Source: Gigaspora margarita (lineage: Eukaryota; Glomeromycota; Glomeromycetes; Diversisporales; Gigasporaceae). Taken from it: a stretch of 64,000 nt of DNA. Made by a program: the position numbers and the translations under genes. Below the pieces are notes generated by a model, which saw nothing but the letters and a program-made list of their open reading frames with translations, was not told where the DNA came from and ran no database searches. Where the stretch lies: the NCBI GenBank assembly GCA_009809945.1, contig WTPW01000554.1, positions 186,740 to 250,739 on the forward strand, in the 5' to 3' direction. Below, piece by piece: positions 33,255 through 44,030 of this stretch; the stretch's first letter is position 1, and every line of letters starts with the position of its first letter.

Positions 33255-36200
33255 TTACATTATTATTGCTCGATCAGCTGACTTTATACAAAAAAAACTG
33301 AATGACTTTATTTACAAAATCTGAAAAACATATGGGATAAGGGCTCGCTACCCTTATTGGCTCTAATATACATGATTATATTTTCCATCATAGTGACATG
33401 CATTCATTACACAGCAAATGACAAGGACACCTATAGTGTCCTGTCTGCCTTACAGGTACAGAGAAGATCAAAAACCATTTATGGATCAACATGCTTTCAT
33501 ATAGAGGGAATCATCGAATTTTCTTATAGCCGAAAAGAGAATCGGTAACTATGCTTCTGCCGAAATGAGCAGGTTTATTCTTATGGTCCTTACACTGCTA
33601 CTTGTAGCCATGGAGCCACTACAACAATTGGTCCTTACACTGCTACTTGCAGCCGTGGATCCAAATATAACAACTGGTCCTTGCTCTGCCATATGCAGCC
33701 GTGGATCCAACTACCTCTGGTCCTTGTACTGCCATTTGCAGCCATGGAGCCAGATACAAAAAGGTACTTGTACTGTCTCTTGCAGCCGCGGAGCCAACTA
33801 CCTCTGGTCATTGCACTGCCACTTGTAGCAGTGGAGCCTGGTACACTACAGGTCCTTTATTGCTAATGCAGCCATGGAGCCTGATATAACAAAAGACACA
33901 ACACTGCTTGCTTGAATTCGGGCGGGTAAGGGAGGGAAATAGAGCCAGGCGAGCGATAGCGAAAAGAAAGATAACCTTCTTTACCAAAATTCTAGACCTT
34001 AAATACTCCTCCTGTATCACTGGTTCATACTTGGCCATAGTCATTATCCCTTACCCCCATTTTCAATCTAACAATAATCATAACCATATGAATATCAAAA
34101 TCATATGCAATCTGAAATTACCTGTAGAAACAAGTTACAAAATCTCACGACAATAATCAAAGAATAACCATAAAAGAATACATAACAAAACCTGTACATG
34201 ATCGGTCATAAAGTCATCTGATCTCGCAATAATGATCGCCCTGTCACTTAGTTGACAGGCTTTTCATTATTATTGCTCAATCAGCTGACTTTATACAAAA
34301 AAACTGAATGACTTTATTTACAAAATCTGAAAAACATATGGGATAGAAGAGGATCGCTAGCTAGCAAAACCCATCTTCCTAGAAAACTGTAACTTTGCTG
34401 TTCCAACAGACCTCAAATATAACATAACTGCTTTGCTGTCCCAACCTCCTATAGCCCATATTTGCATCAACAACAAACCTGCTTCCATTGCAGCTATTGC
34501 GCCACCAATTCTAATGCTATGAGCTGTAAATCTACTTTTCACTCCTGCATTATCTGCTATTCTTTTGACAATAGCACCAATAGCCCCAACTGTCAATTGT
34601 TTTCCCTGCTTTGACAAAAAAAGAGGTTCATTCTCTGTAGTTTTTGGCCTTATTGACAAATATTACTTCAACAACCTAACTGGGCAGTAGCGACCATTTG
34701 TATATTCTACCAGAATGAACTTCCCATTGGCAAATTGATCAGTTTTAGAGGAACTTATGTGTACCCAGCATAATTTGTCTCTGAATTTAATATTCTTAAG
34801 CTTCAATTTACACAATTCACCCAGACGACGCATGGTTCTCAAACCAATAGCTACCAAGGTGGCATCACGTATCCAATACCCCCTATTCATAAAGGGTGGC
34901 TTCTTATCAACGAACTGCCTTAAAGCATTGACTGTTAGAGGGTCACGGGGCCATCTTGGTTCCTTATCCTTCTTATATTCCTTTACTAATGCTTACATAT
35001 TCTTTTAACTCTATAATCCTTAGATGGATCTGTAAATCGATGTTCTAAGTGCTCTCTTGATACTGCTGCTAGAAAGTCAACATACTCTAAAAAAGAATGT
35101 GCCAGATCCAGCCAAACAAGAAAAGATACAAGTGTGTCAGCCTCTGATGGCAAAGCTACTAAACTCATCATCTTACAATAGTCCTTATATATATCCCATG
35201 CTTTATCCAAACATCGATTCCAATCATTCGAAACTGATTTTCTACTCAAAGCCTGAGCTCTTACAAGCAACTTATCAACTAACTCACTCCTACTGCCAGG
35301 AACTGCCAACTCGGGTTTTTCCATGGCTCTTCCTTCCCAGAAATCCCTCTTTCGAATGATATTTGAGCTGGGCAGAATTATATAACCTGTCTGAATTTGC
35401 AGCAGCAACAGCCACCATGCTGCTGACACCTACCTGGGTATGATTATTGTTGCCACTGCTTTTCCTCTATTACATGCTGTAGAACCCAATGAACTAGTGC
35501 TATAGGTGGGCACACGTAATTGTTTTCTTTCAACCAGTCCTGGGCAAAGCAGTTTACTCCCTCCGAGTTTGGACAATAAAACTTGCTGTTGAACTGAACT
35601 AGTTTGTTGTTTTGGTGATCGGCCATATGGTCTATTGTATGGGGTCCCCATTTTTCCTCTATATAGTTGAATATTGTTTGGCTCAAGCACCAATCATCCT
35701 CGTCTACAACTCTGGTTAATTCGTCTGCTAGATTCATCTCTGAAGGTATCCAAAAAACTTCATTGATTCAAATATTCCACCTGTCCATTAAAGTCCACAA
35801 TTTTCTTAATAAGTTCTTCTGCTACAGAAGTCTGCCTTCCTTCAAGACCGTTCTGATAGCACCTCAGTTGTCTATATGCAGGTCTATACATAAACTCTGT
35901 AATAGTTTTGCAAAGGAGTCCAGACCCAAAATTACTGCTTCTGCTTCTAGTCTTGTAATTTCTCTGTGGGACTTGGCAGAACTCCAATTTCTGAAGGCTC
36001 TGCGATCTCCAAAAATAGCTGACCATCCTACTGTGGATGCATTGATGAAAACTCGCCTTACACTTGATGGCTTCCAAGCTGGACAACTATTTATTTTCTC
36101 CAAATTCTTGGCTACCCATTTTGCATCTTCCCGTGCTTGCTCTGATAGCTTTATCCACGCATCCCACTGCCATGGACTTCTGTTTGCTGCATCTATTAAT

Positions 36201-38707
36201 GAATAAAATTCCAGGCAACGAACCTTTGCATGTGCAAATGCCCTGTTCAATGACTGAATTTTTTCTGCTACTAATGCCAACTTGTGAGCTGAAATCTTCT
36301 CTTTTCTCACTAATTCCAGCATTAACTGCCTTACCTCTATAATTTTGCCTTCCAGAACAATCACTTGTGCCTTTACCATGTTGATTATCAGGCCAAAAAT
36401 CTTTACCCGTTGGGATAGAATCCATTGACCCTTTGACATCTCTCTTACTAATTCACATTTCTCCAGCTCTACCTTTATTACTGTATCTCTTATTGTGACT
36501 AGGGTATTTAGAGAAGGGTGCGCCAACCAAAAATCATCCAAATAATTTCCACAAAACAAACCTAGTGACCTCCAATGACCTACTATAGCCCCATAATCTT
36601 GAAGAAGATCCAAACTACTTGCAAGAGACCAAAGGGAAGAACTTTGTAATAATACCAATTTCCTAGTATTCGAAATCCAAGAAAACGCTGCATATTCTCT
36701 CTCATCATCATGTGGTGATAGCCATCCTTTAGGTCCCACATGATTACATACCACCCTTTTTCTATTGTACAAAGCAGGCCACCCAAGCCTTCGAAACGTA
36801 CACTCTTCTCGGGAAGGATTGTATTTAGGCACCTTAGGTCTATAACCATCTGCTACTTCTTTGGTCCTTTCTTGGGCACTAAGAAAACTGGACTTACTTC
36901 TAACAAAAATTTTGGCCTCGTTATCTGACTCCCCAGACACTCTATTGCTTCCGATTTTATTAATCGATCTAGTTCTTTCCTTACCCATTCCTGTTGCTCT
37001 ACTGATAAATTGTACTAATTTGGAACAGGCTTTGCTGCTAACACTAACACGCCCCTTGGGTATATTGGAACTCCCTTTCTTAACCAATCCATAACCACTG
37101 GAGACAGATTTAGCCTGTACTGCCAAAAATCCAAAACATCTGCCGCTTGCATTCTTCCTACCACTGATATCTGGTCTTCTAACGTATCCTTCTCGACAAG
37201 TCCAGCCCGAGTGTAGTCAATCTTGGCTTTTGGGCTTGCTAGAGGTTCTTGGGTTTGAGGAGAGGCAATTTGAAATGATGTGCCCAATGCCTCCACAGTT
37301 ATAGCAGGTGATAGTTCCCTGCCGGTTGAAGGGTCTATAAAAATTTCTACTCCGAAAGGATGGTGCTCTTTCCTCTTTTTTCTTACTTTTCTTATAGGAT
37401 TCCCTTTCAGAGTCAGACGAAGAAAGGGATGCTCTCTTTTTCTTGTACTGATACTTACAGAATTTACTACTATAACCCCTGGCATATGGACATGAATAGT
37501 ACATTGCCTGGCCAATTACAGGTATACGGTCTTTGTACTTTTCCATCATCTTATCACTACTTCCTACTATTTGCAGTGCAGCTCCCCATCCCCTATCATT
37601 TGCTAATCTCAATGTAACGGCCCTTGATTCTATCTCATCACATACACTAATAGCTTCTTTCTTAAAAGAATCCAGCAACATTCTTATTAGCTTATCTAAA
37701 CGCCTACCAATTTTTGCCAAAAAATCATACTCATACATGTCACGTGGTTTAGACAATTTCACCTTCAGCCAAGCCTTCTCCAATGAATCTCCTTCTTCGA
37801 TCTCCCTGTACAAGTCTGAAAAACTCTTATCCATCTTTCTCTTAATACTACTTAGAGCTGTTAGGAAAACATTTACTGGAACCAAACTAACTTTTTCTTT
37901 CCTTCGAAAATGTGCCACAAATTCCTCTCTAATCCTATTATCTGCTTCCTGCGAGTCTTCATCCAGCTCATCCTCAAAATCACCATCTCCGTCAGCATCC
38001 AATTCCACATCTGCTGCCTCTCCCATTTTATCTTCAGTATCTGTGGGACCTTGTTCCTGCCCTTTACTGCTCCCTTTCGACTGCGCCTCTGGACCTTTAT
38101 CTTTTCTTTTATCAAAATATGCGTGCAGCCTTTCACCTAACTCTTCCTTATTACCTTCCACGGAGAGGCCACAAGCTGCACACAAGTCCTTCAACTCCGT
38201 CAAGGTGAGCTTCGTCCAACTACCGGCATGCATTGTGCAATTAGTAGACATACTCAAAGTTATGTACGAAATACTACTTGCTCTACACAGTTTTTTTTTT
38301 TTTTTTTAAAAAACGTATTAAAAATTTTTTTTTTTGAAACAAATTGAATTTTATATGATAGAAAACGATAGAGCCAGCCTTCACAAGGCGAGTGATAGCG
38401 AAAAGAAAGATAACCTTCTTTACCAAAATTCTAGACCTTAAATACTCCTTCCGTATCACTGGTTCATACTTGGCCACAGTCATTATCTCTTACCCCCATT
38501 ATCGATCTAACAATAATCATAACCATGTGAATATCAAAATTATATACAATCTGAAATTACCTGTAGAAACAAGTTACAAAATCTCACAACAATAATCAAA
38601 GAATAACTATAAAAGGATACATAACAAAACCTGTGCATGATCGGTCATAAAGTCATCTGATCTCACAATAATGATCACCCTGTCACTTTGTTGACAGGCT
38701 TTTCAAT
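33255..38707 (-). mobile_element. DIRS/Ngaro-type retroelement fossil (tyrosine-recombinase retrotransposon)
   Basis: Parts in minus-strand order: a gag-like region (about 38.26 to 37.2 kb) with a SAP-like helix-loop-helix near its start, an acidic stretch, and a CCHC zinc knuckle (CYNCGGIGHIISNC); reverse transcriptase (about 37.1 to 36.2 kb) with the YLDDF active-site box; RNase H (about 36.1 to 35.4 kb); and a tyrosine recombinase (about 35.4 to 34.36 kb) with the HSIRIGG and GGWDS boxes. Split direct repeats have the Ngaro order A1, coding, B1, A2, B2: long repeat A at 38371-38707 and about 33940-34268, short repeat B at 34264-34340 and 33256-33330. The B1/A2 junction reproduces the two outer ends joined, as circular intermediates predict. 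A minisatellite lies between A2 and B2. The element is full length but broken, with roughly five breaks in the coding part. A1 and A2 differ at about 17 of 300 aligned bases by eye, so it is moderately old. It interrupts the Crypton-like gene. Confidence 0.85.
33585..33894. repeat. Minisatellite of seven 44-46 bp units
   Basis: Units begin ggtccttacactgctacttg, continue with cagccgtggatccaa and a variable AT/ac tail. As the unit is a multiple of three or nearly so, all forward frames stay open, which gives several false proteins. It lies inside the DIRS/Ngaro element between repeats A2 and B2. Confidence 0.9.
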
Positions 38708-38709
38708 GC

Positions 38710-38887
38710 TACAGTCAACTCCCGCAATAGTCACATGCTAAAATTAGCATTTTATGGGCCTATTGCGAAATTGTGACTAAATCGAGAAAGAATTTATTTA
38801 GTTTGTATGATCAGATAAATAAAATTAAGGTGACTATAGCGCGATTGTGACTATAGCGAGACGTGACTATTGCGGGAGTTGACTGTA
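38710..38887. mobile_element. pogo-like MITE inside the Crypton-like gene
   Basis: The ends TACAGTCAACTCCCGCAATA and TATTGCGGGAGTTGACTGTA are perfect inverted repeats, including TA at each side. Inside are repeated gtgactatagcg words. It lies 2-3 bases from the outer end of the DIRS/Ngaro fossil and separates it from the continuation of the host gene. Non-coding, about 178 bases. Confidence 0.9.
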
Positions 38888-39907
38888 TACTATTAGCTCT
38901 ACATAGTGGTGAATATCAAACTCTTAAAATAAGCAACTTCGTAAAAAGGTTTGATGGTGGCATAGATATCAAGTTATTCAGATCGAAAACAAATCAGAGA
39001 GGTTTGAACGATCATGATGCACGAGCCGAAATGATTAGTTTACCCAACAACAAAAATATCATTGACGACTATGAATTTATTTCATAAAACATCTAGCAAC
39101 AGCTGTTGATAATTTTTATCTGAAACCTTGTACACTAAATGATCGTGGGTAGTTCCTTGATTCAAGAAATTTTTGAATTTCAATGTAATTAATCCAAATA
39201 TATGTTTTAATTTCATTAATAAAAAAAATTTTTTTTATTGCAGTTGATTTCAGTACAAGGTGGTTTTATACTCGTGCACTACCTGAACGTGCTTTGAAAA
39301 GCTATTTTCACATAATATGTGAAACTACAAATATAGAAATCAGTGATAGGACTATTTCTAATCATTCAGGTTGGAAGACTTCTGTGCAAGTATTGAAAGA
39401 ATTAGGATACTCTGACTCAGTTGTAATATTCTTTACATGTCACAAAACCCAACAGGGTTAGCATCGTATGAACATCCCAAGTCAATAATGCAGCATTAAG
39501 GTTTGAACAGGTTTTTCAATGCATTAACAAATATTGCATATTCATCACCCAAATCTATTAACTCCAATCAAGAAACATCCGGCCAAGCCATAAAACTGAA
39601 AAAATTATATGCTGATTTTACATCAGCAAACGATTTTGCATCATTTGATACTGATATTCCTGATGATGATTTTTCAATAACAAATGACAACTTACCTGGG
39701 TCTCTATGAAATGCAATGAGTGAAATTAATCAGAATGTTCAAAAGGAAGAGCAAATCAGTTCAGAAATTGAAATCAAAGATCACAAGCAAATGGAAAATC
39801 ATGTTAACCAAGTTACCAAAGGCAAACAAGCAAAAAAAGAGGTATTGAAAAAGTTTCTTACTGGGAGTGTATTCCATAATTGTACTTTTAATTTCGGGAC
39901 TCTGTAA

Positions 39908-40185
39908 AATAAATAAAAATAATTGCTAGTATTAAAATGTAAAAAAAATAATAATAATAATCTATATAGATATAATAAATTATATACTTAGCTTCTAATG
40001 CTTGATTTCAAAATTAAATTTGAAATATTTTATTAGAATATTTGTGCATTTTAAAATTATTTGAATATTTGTGAATATTGGCTTGTATAACGTATTGTGC
40101 ATAAAAATATCAAGGCAAAAAAATGCCATGATCATAAGTGTTTGCGCAATAATAAATCATATCTATTCATTAAGTAAAAAATGCC
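39908..40185. other. 3' flank of the Crypton-like gene
   Basis: AATAAA words directly behind the stop codon could have been the polyadenylation signal. Nothing else is seen. Confidence 0.35.
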
Positions 40186-41285
40186 CAGCTGATAATTTTG
40201 CTATAGAACCTGCTAACAAGTAGGGCTAAACGCCAATCTAGATCTGATGCATCTGACCCAGAAATTTGGGACAGCTCCATAAAAATCCCTGAAATTTGGT
40301 GACCCCCTATATGAGTTGATCTTACACTCTGCTGTTGCTAGTGAAATGCTATAATCTTAAGTTTTAAATATTTTTAAAAATATAACTAATAAAAACTATT
40401 GTTTTTCATTAGTACTTTTCAAATTATCGGTAGAATATTTAAAAAAGTTTATATATTAAAGTTATAAGTTTTAAAGCTATTATACTTTCAAAATTTTGGC
40501 ATTTAATATAAAAAATTTTTTAATTTTTTTTATATTTTGTTTTATCCAATCAGAATTAGTATATAACACATTCTGATTGGCTAAAAAGCATTTATATATA
40601 CCAAATTTGGTGCATTTGATGTGAAGTGACATGGTGCACCATAGCAATAAAAAATTATCTGTTTAGATTCAATGTAAAAGCTTCTTCAAATTGACAAGGG
40701 TTTCATCTAAAGCTTTATTATCTTTGGTAGTGCTCTCACAAAAAATTGATTACTCTGTAATTCTATAATTTTGACCAATCAAAATTTAGGATCAAGTGTA
40801 ATGTGTTTGTAAAATTAAGGCTAAGAATACTGCGTTATAATTAAAGTTAGGGTTAGAAAAATATAGTGGTCATTGTGGCTATTAGAAAAATTTCATGAGA
40901 AACATTTTTAATTAGGATGCAATAGATAGTTTTCTAATAAAAATTTAGAGCTATCTGTTTTTTGTAAAAAATTTTTATGTTATACATGATCTAAATTCGA
41001 TCAGTTAAAATTACAGGTTGTGAACAATTTTTTTGGTTAGAGAGCTAGGGCATTAGTTTCATTAATAGCCAGGGGTTGCATCAGGAGTTTTATCAATTGT
41101 CATAGGTTTTATCAATCACCAAAGGTTTCATCAATCGTTAAGGGTTTTGTCAATTCTCAAAGGTTTCGTCAAGTGTCAAGGGTTTTGTTAAGCATCAAGG
41201 GTTTCATCAATCATCAAGGTTTCATCGAATGCAAATTTGACAAAGCCTTTTATCATCGTGAAAATAATTGCTTCAGGCATCATTA
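40186..41285 (+). repeat. Long dispersed repeat, copy 3
   Basis: Positions 40300-41285 repeat 12340-13010 in the same order (tttggtgacc, ctctgctgttgctagtgaaa, ttgacaagggtttcat, ttttaattaggatgcaatag, tgcatcaggagttt, gaaaataattgctt). A piece at 40190-40240 is the reverse complement of 12205-12250, so this copy was rearranged. An extra 290 bases at about 40355-40645 are absent from the 12-kb copy. The minisatellite of roughly 20-base caatcgtcaagggttt units (41080-41230) is longer here than in copy 1. Confidence 0.7.
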
Positions 41286-41383
41286 GTATAGGCATGTGGT
41301 CGAATAGCATGTGCTATAGATCAGATTTGCACATGCATAGTTCAAGTAGGTACAGGAATCAGCAGACTATGTTGATCTATATA

Positions 41384-41571
41384 TAGTTGACTCTGGATAT
41401 AATTAACCTCTATATAACGAACTCTGGATATAACGAACTCAAAAGTTTAAAATTTTTATAATAGTTCGGTATAAAAAGTGCAATGGGTCCTTAAGAAAAC
41501 ATAGTAATTTTTTATAGTGAACTTTTTTTTTTGCCAGACACAAGGGTTCAGTATAGAAAGAGTCGACTGTA
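41384..41571. mobile_element. pogo/Tigger-like MITE
   Basis: The ends TATAGTTGACTCTGGATATA and the complement of TACAGTCGACTCTTTCTATA match, with TA at each end, and ataacgaactctgg words are repeated inside. The CAGTCGACTCT end is a typical pogo-type signature. Non-coding, 188 bases. Confidence 0.8.
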
Positions 41572-41885
41572 CACATGCCAATTAAATGTGAAATCACGTA
41601 AATTGTCTGTGCCTTTTGTAGCAGTTTACTAAGCCAATTGACACATGTGATGGCATGTGAATGGAACAGGAAGTAAATAGGTCCATTTTCCAATAGACAT
41701 TTTATTGGAAGAGGACAGTATAATAGTTGGTGTCATAGAAGCTAAAGCATTTGCAAATGTGTAAAATCTTGCAAGGAATCTTTTTTCTTAAGATACCAGA
41801 GCAGGCTTACTTGTGAGTTTTTGAGATATTGCAACTTTTTTTAAAAAAAAAATCAGTTGTGATCCTTTGCTCTTATAGTACTCTG
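41572..41885. other. Intergenic DNA
   Basis: No gene. Contains aaaatcttgcaaggaatctt, one of several copies of a short conserved motif described in the findings. Confidence 0.35.
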
Positions 41886-42092
41886 TGAAATGAGCCAGCA
41901 TGTGTCATTTTTAACACATGCTATTCTGTGTAAGTTGATGTGCCATCACTAGGGTGAGTGGCACAGAGGTCACTGGCATGCCAACATGGCATGCCAATGG
42001 TGGCATGCCAGTGGCATGCCCAAAACACAAATAGTCTATAGGCATGCCATTTATATATATTCTGAAATATTTGAATGGGAACACAACATATA

Positions 42093-42637
42093 TACCATAT
42101 TTTCCCCAAAATAAGCTACCTTTGAAAATAAGCTACACCCCCTCTTTTGGTCAAAAAACTCCAAAACGTCTTTAACCCGAAAATAAGCTACCCCACGATC
42201 GACAATAGTTGCTACATAGTAAAGTTCAAATTTTTCTATGTAAATCGATTAAAATCGCTTAAGTAAACTTATTTAGAAGATCAATATACACATACTCTGA
42301 AATTTTTGTCAAGATTTGAGAACTTTTTATTATTTGACTTTTGAATTTTACGTTCAGCGAAAAAATTAAAATTTTTTAAAAAAATATATTCGACGAACGT
42401 AAAAATTAAAAGTTAAATAATAAAAATTTCTCTAATATTGATAAAAATTTCAGGGTAAGTGTATTTTGATCTTCCAAATAAGTTACTTAAGCAATATTAA
42501 TCGATTTATATAGTAAAATTTGGACTTTACTATGTAGTAACTTTCTGCGATTGGATTTTACCCGAAAATAAGCTACCCCGTTTTTTGTGTAACTTTTTGT
42601 CCAAAAAAAGGTAGCTTATTTTCGGGGAAATATGGTA
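42093..42637. mobile_element. MITE with GAAAATAAGCTAC words, host of a nested MITE
   Basis: The inverted ends taccatattttccccaaaat and attttcggggaaatatggta lead into aagctacctt. The direct word gaaaataagctac occurs near the left end, before and after the inner element. TA sits at both ends. Its middle is occupied by a complete copy of another MITE (42205-42542). Confidence 0.85.
42205..42542. mobile_element. MITE of the ATAGTTACTACATAG family, copy 2 (nested)
   Basis: Full copy of the family at 7620-7959: ends atagttgctacatagtaaag and ctttactatgtagtaact, interior tattatttgacttttgaatt mirrored by aaaagttaaataataaaa. Inserted into the MITE at 42093-42637, so it is the younger of the two. Confidence 0.85.
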
Positions 42638-42952
42638 TTATAATTGACCAATCAAAATAAATATATTTATCATGTGGTTTAAAGGCATGCCACCCGGCAC
42701 GCTTAGCAAATGGCATGCCATCTGGCATGCAAAATTTTTTAACCGTGCCACACACCCTAGCCAACACGTACAACGTGCATATGCGTGCCTTCCGTGTGAC
42801 GTAATATAACGTGCCACCCCATTACCGTAGTATCCGTGTCATTTTTGATCGTGCCATTCCGTAAAACGTGCCTATACGTGTCACACGGCCCGTACCATCC
42901 CGTGCATATACACTGTTTTCCCGTACCATACCCCGAACCACTTTTCTTATAG

Positions 42953-43530
42953 GGATTGTTTTGAAATCGGAATTGAAAAGGATGTACATAAAGCATTTAC
43001 TTATTTTGTTGCTGGATTAAAAAATCTCGGATATTTGTTATCAAAACGGAACTGCAGTTGGAAAGAACGTTCACTGCAGGATTGAGTAATGCTGACGTAA
43101 TGAATTCACTTGGACATTGTTATCAACAAATAATTGATGTTGGTTTTGAAAAGGATTCTTAAAAAGCATTGGGACACATCAAGAATAATGAACCCAGTGA
43201 TCTTCACATCATGCAATACGTCATTTGCTTACTAGCACTAACAAAATTGGTCTAAACTACATTATCACCTAACCTAATACTAACCCTAACTTAGGCCGAA
43301 TTATTAATCATGTGAATTGATGATCATGAAGATATCACTGGGTTCACCGTTCTTGAAACTACTCAAATCATTTAACTGGTATCAACAATCTGCCATTATT
43401 TTCTGGGCTGCTTAGTCTTGGACGTTGTTATGAAAAAGGAATCGGAGTCGGAAAAATCCAGATAAAGCTTTTCCAATCAGCAAAAAATGGTGTTGTAAGA
43501 AGGAATCAGTGTTCTTAGCCGTTGTTGTTA
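42953..43530 (+). pseudogene. Sel1-repeat protein pseudogene
   Basis: Three Sel1-type (SLR) repeats can be read. 42953 onward: CFEIGIEKDVHKAFTYFV. 43083 onward: LSNADVMNSLGHCYQ followed by VGFEKDS and an in-frame stop before KALGH. 43400 onward: GLLSLGRCYEKGIGVGK, then SAKNG. The spacing of LG-x-CY-x-x-G-I and EKD-x-x-KAF is that of Sel1 repeats, two-helix scaffolds common in fungal signalling proteins and hugely expanded in Glomeromycotina. There is no start, the frame changes more than once, a stop is present, and a MITE (43177-43358) splits repeats two and three. The left part was probably lost when the element ending at 42955 arrived. Confidence 0.7.
43177..43358. mobile_element. MITE with telomere-like repeats, copy 1
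   Basis: The ends tcaagaataatgaacccagt and the complement of ttcaagaacggtgaacccag are inverted repeats. Inside, cctaatactaaccctaactt is a degenerate CCCTAA run next to taggccgaattattaatcat. The same block order occurs at 55828-56004. It lies inside the Sel1 pseudogene. Confidence 0.7.
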
Positions 43531-43540
43531 TGAAATAACA

Positions 43541-44030
43541 AAATGAGGATATTCAACCTAAATAAAGGTTCAATAATAAAAATCGCGATAATGTTAATTC
43601 TGATGATGTTCTATTAAATGAGATAAATTATTTAAATAATACAGAATTTATATTTATTATTTTTACACTAATTATTGATTATTTTTAAATTTCATTTCAT
43701 AGTCAGTATATTTTACAAACAGCTCGTTTTCACAGGATTTATAAATTGTATTAATTTAATTTTAAATCTAACTTTAATAGAGACATGCAAAAAAGATTTT
43801 TATTTCATAAATACTTAATATTTAGTGTTGCCAATCGCTATGAATAATATTTTTGTTATTTTATCCATTAAGATATTTAAAAACACCATAAATAATATCA
43901 TTTACTAAAATATTAAAATCCCCCGCATGCATTTAAAAAGCATCTTATTATAATAAATCTATTTCATATTTTTATTCTACTACATTAATTTATTTTTAGT
44001 AAAAATAGTTTATTTAATCTTTCCCGTTGC
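43541..44030. other. AT-rich intergenic DNA
   Basis: No gene or repeat identified. Confidence 0.3.

Larger units (their letters stand above)
30312..39907 (+). pseudogene. Crypton/ZMYM2-like tyrosine-recombinase gene, split by insertions
   Basis: Exon 1 (30312-30350, MPKSKKTSRISTK) is joined through a short intron (30351-30431, acceptor TTTGTAG) to ALEEFRADVGYSGKIEDI and CNDG. The text resumes after the first insertion at 32984 in the same frame (EYHAFHKKLAAIWHYL, ...DILNPKVFYDLHTVINGKLK..., DSPEGLLCHIFF), then after two more insertions at about 38888 (LLALHSGEYQTLKISNFV, DGGIDIKLFRSKTNQRG). A last intron ends in TTTATTGCAG near 39244, followed by STRWFYTRALPERALKSY, RTISNHSGWKTSVQVL and a tail ending FHNCTFNFG. 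The order matches the Crypton-derived (DUF3504-type) recombinase fold: a DNA-binding helical part, then catalytic part. Catalytic Arg positions appear replaced (H in ALHSGE, W in HSGW), while a Tyr (39467-39469) survives behind a one-base frameshift. Further frameshifts lie near 39090 and 39712. AATAAA follows the stop. Three insertions plus these changes make it non-functional. Confidence 0.75.
41886..42955. repeat. GC-richer segment with GGCATGCC palindromes
   Basis: At 41965-42050 and 42680-42735 the palindrome ggcatgcc occurs about nine times, often as tggcatgcca. At 42730-42905 cgtgcca/cgtgcc words recur about eight times. The right end (ccctataagaaaagtggttc in complement) recurs at 27661-27710. 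The two clusters are separated by nested MITEs (42093-42637), so they were once one block. Probably one large, unclassified element. Confidence 0.6.

Noticed and set aside
33565-33889. Three overlapping forward frames of 61-87 residues
   Set aside because: All are produced by the 45-bp minisatellite inside the DIRS/Ngaro fossil.
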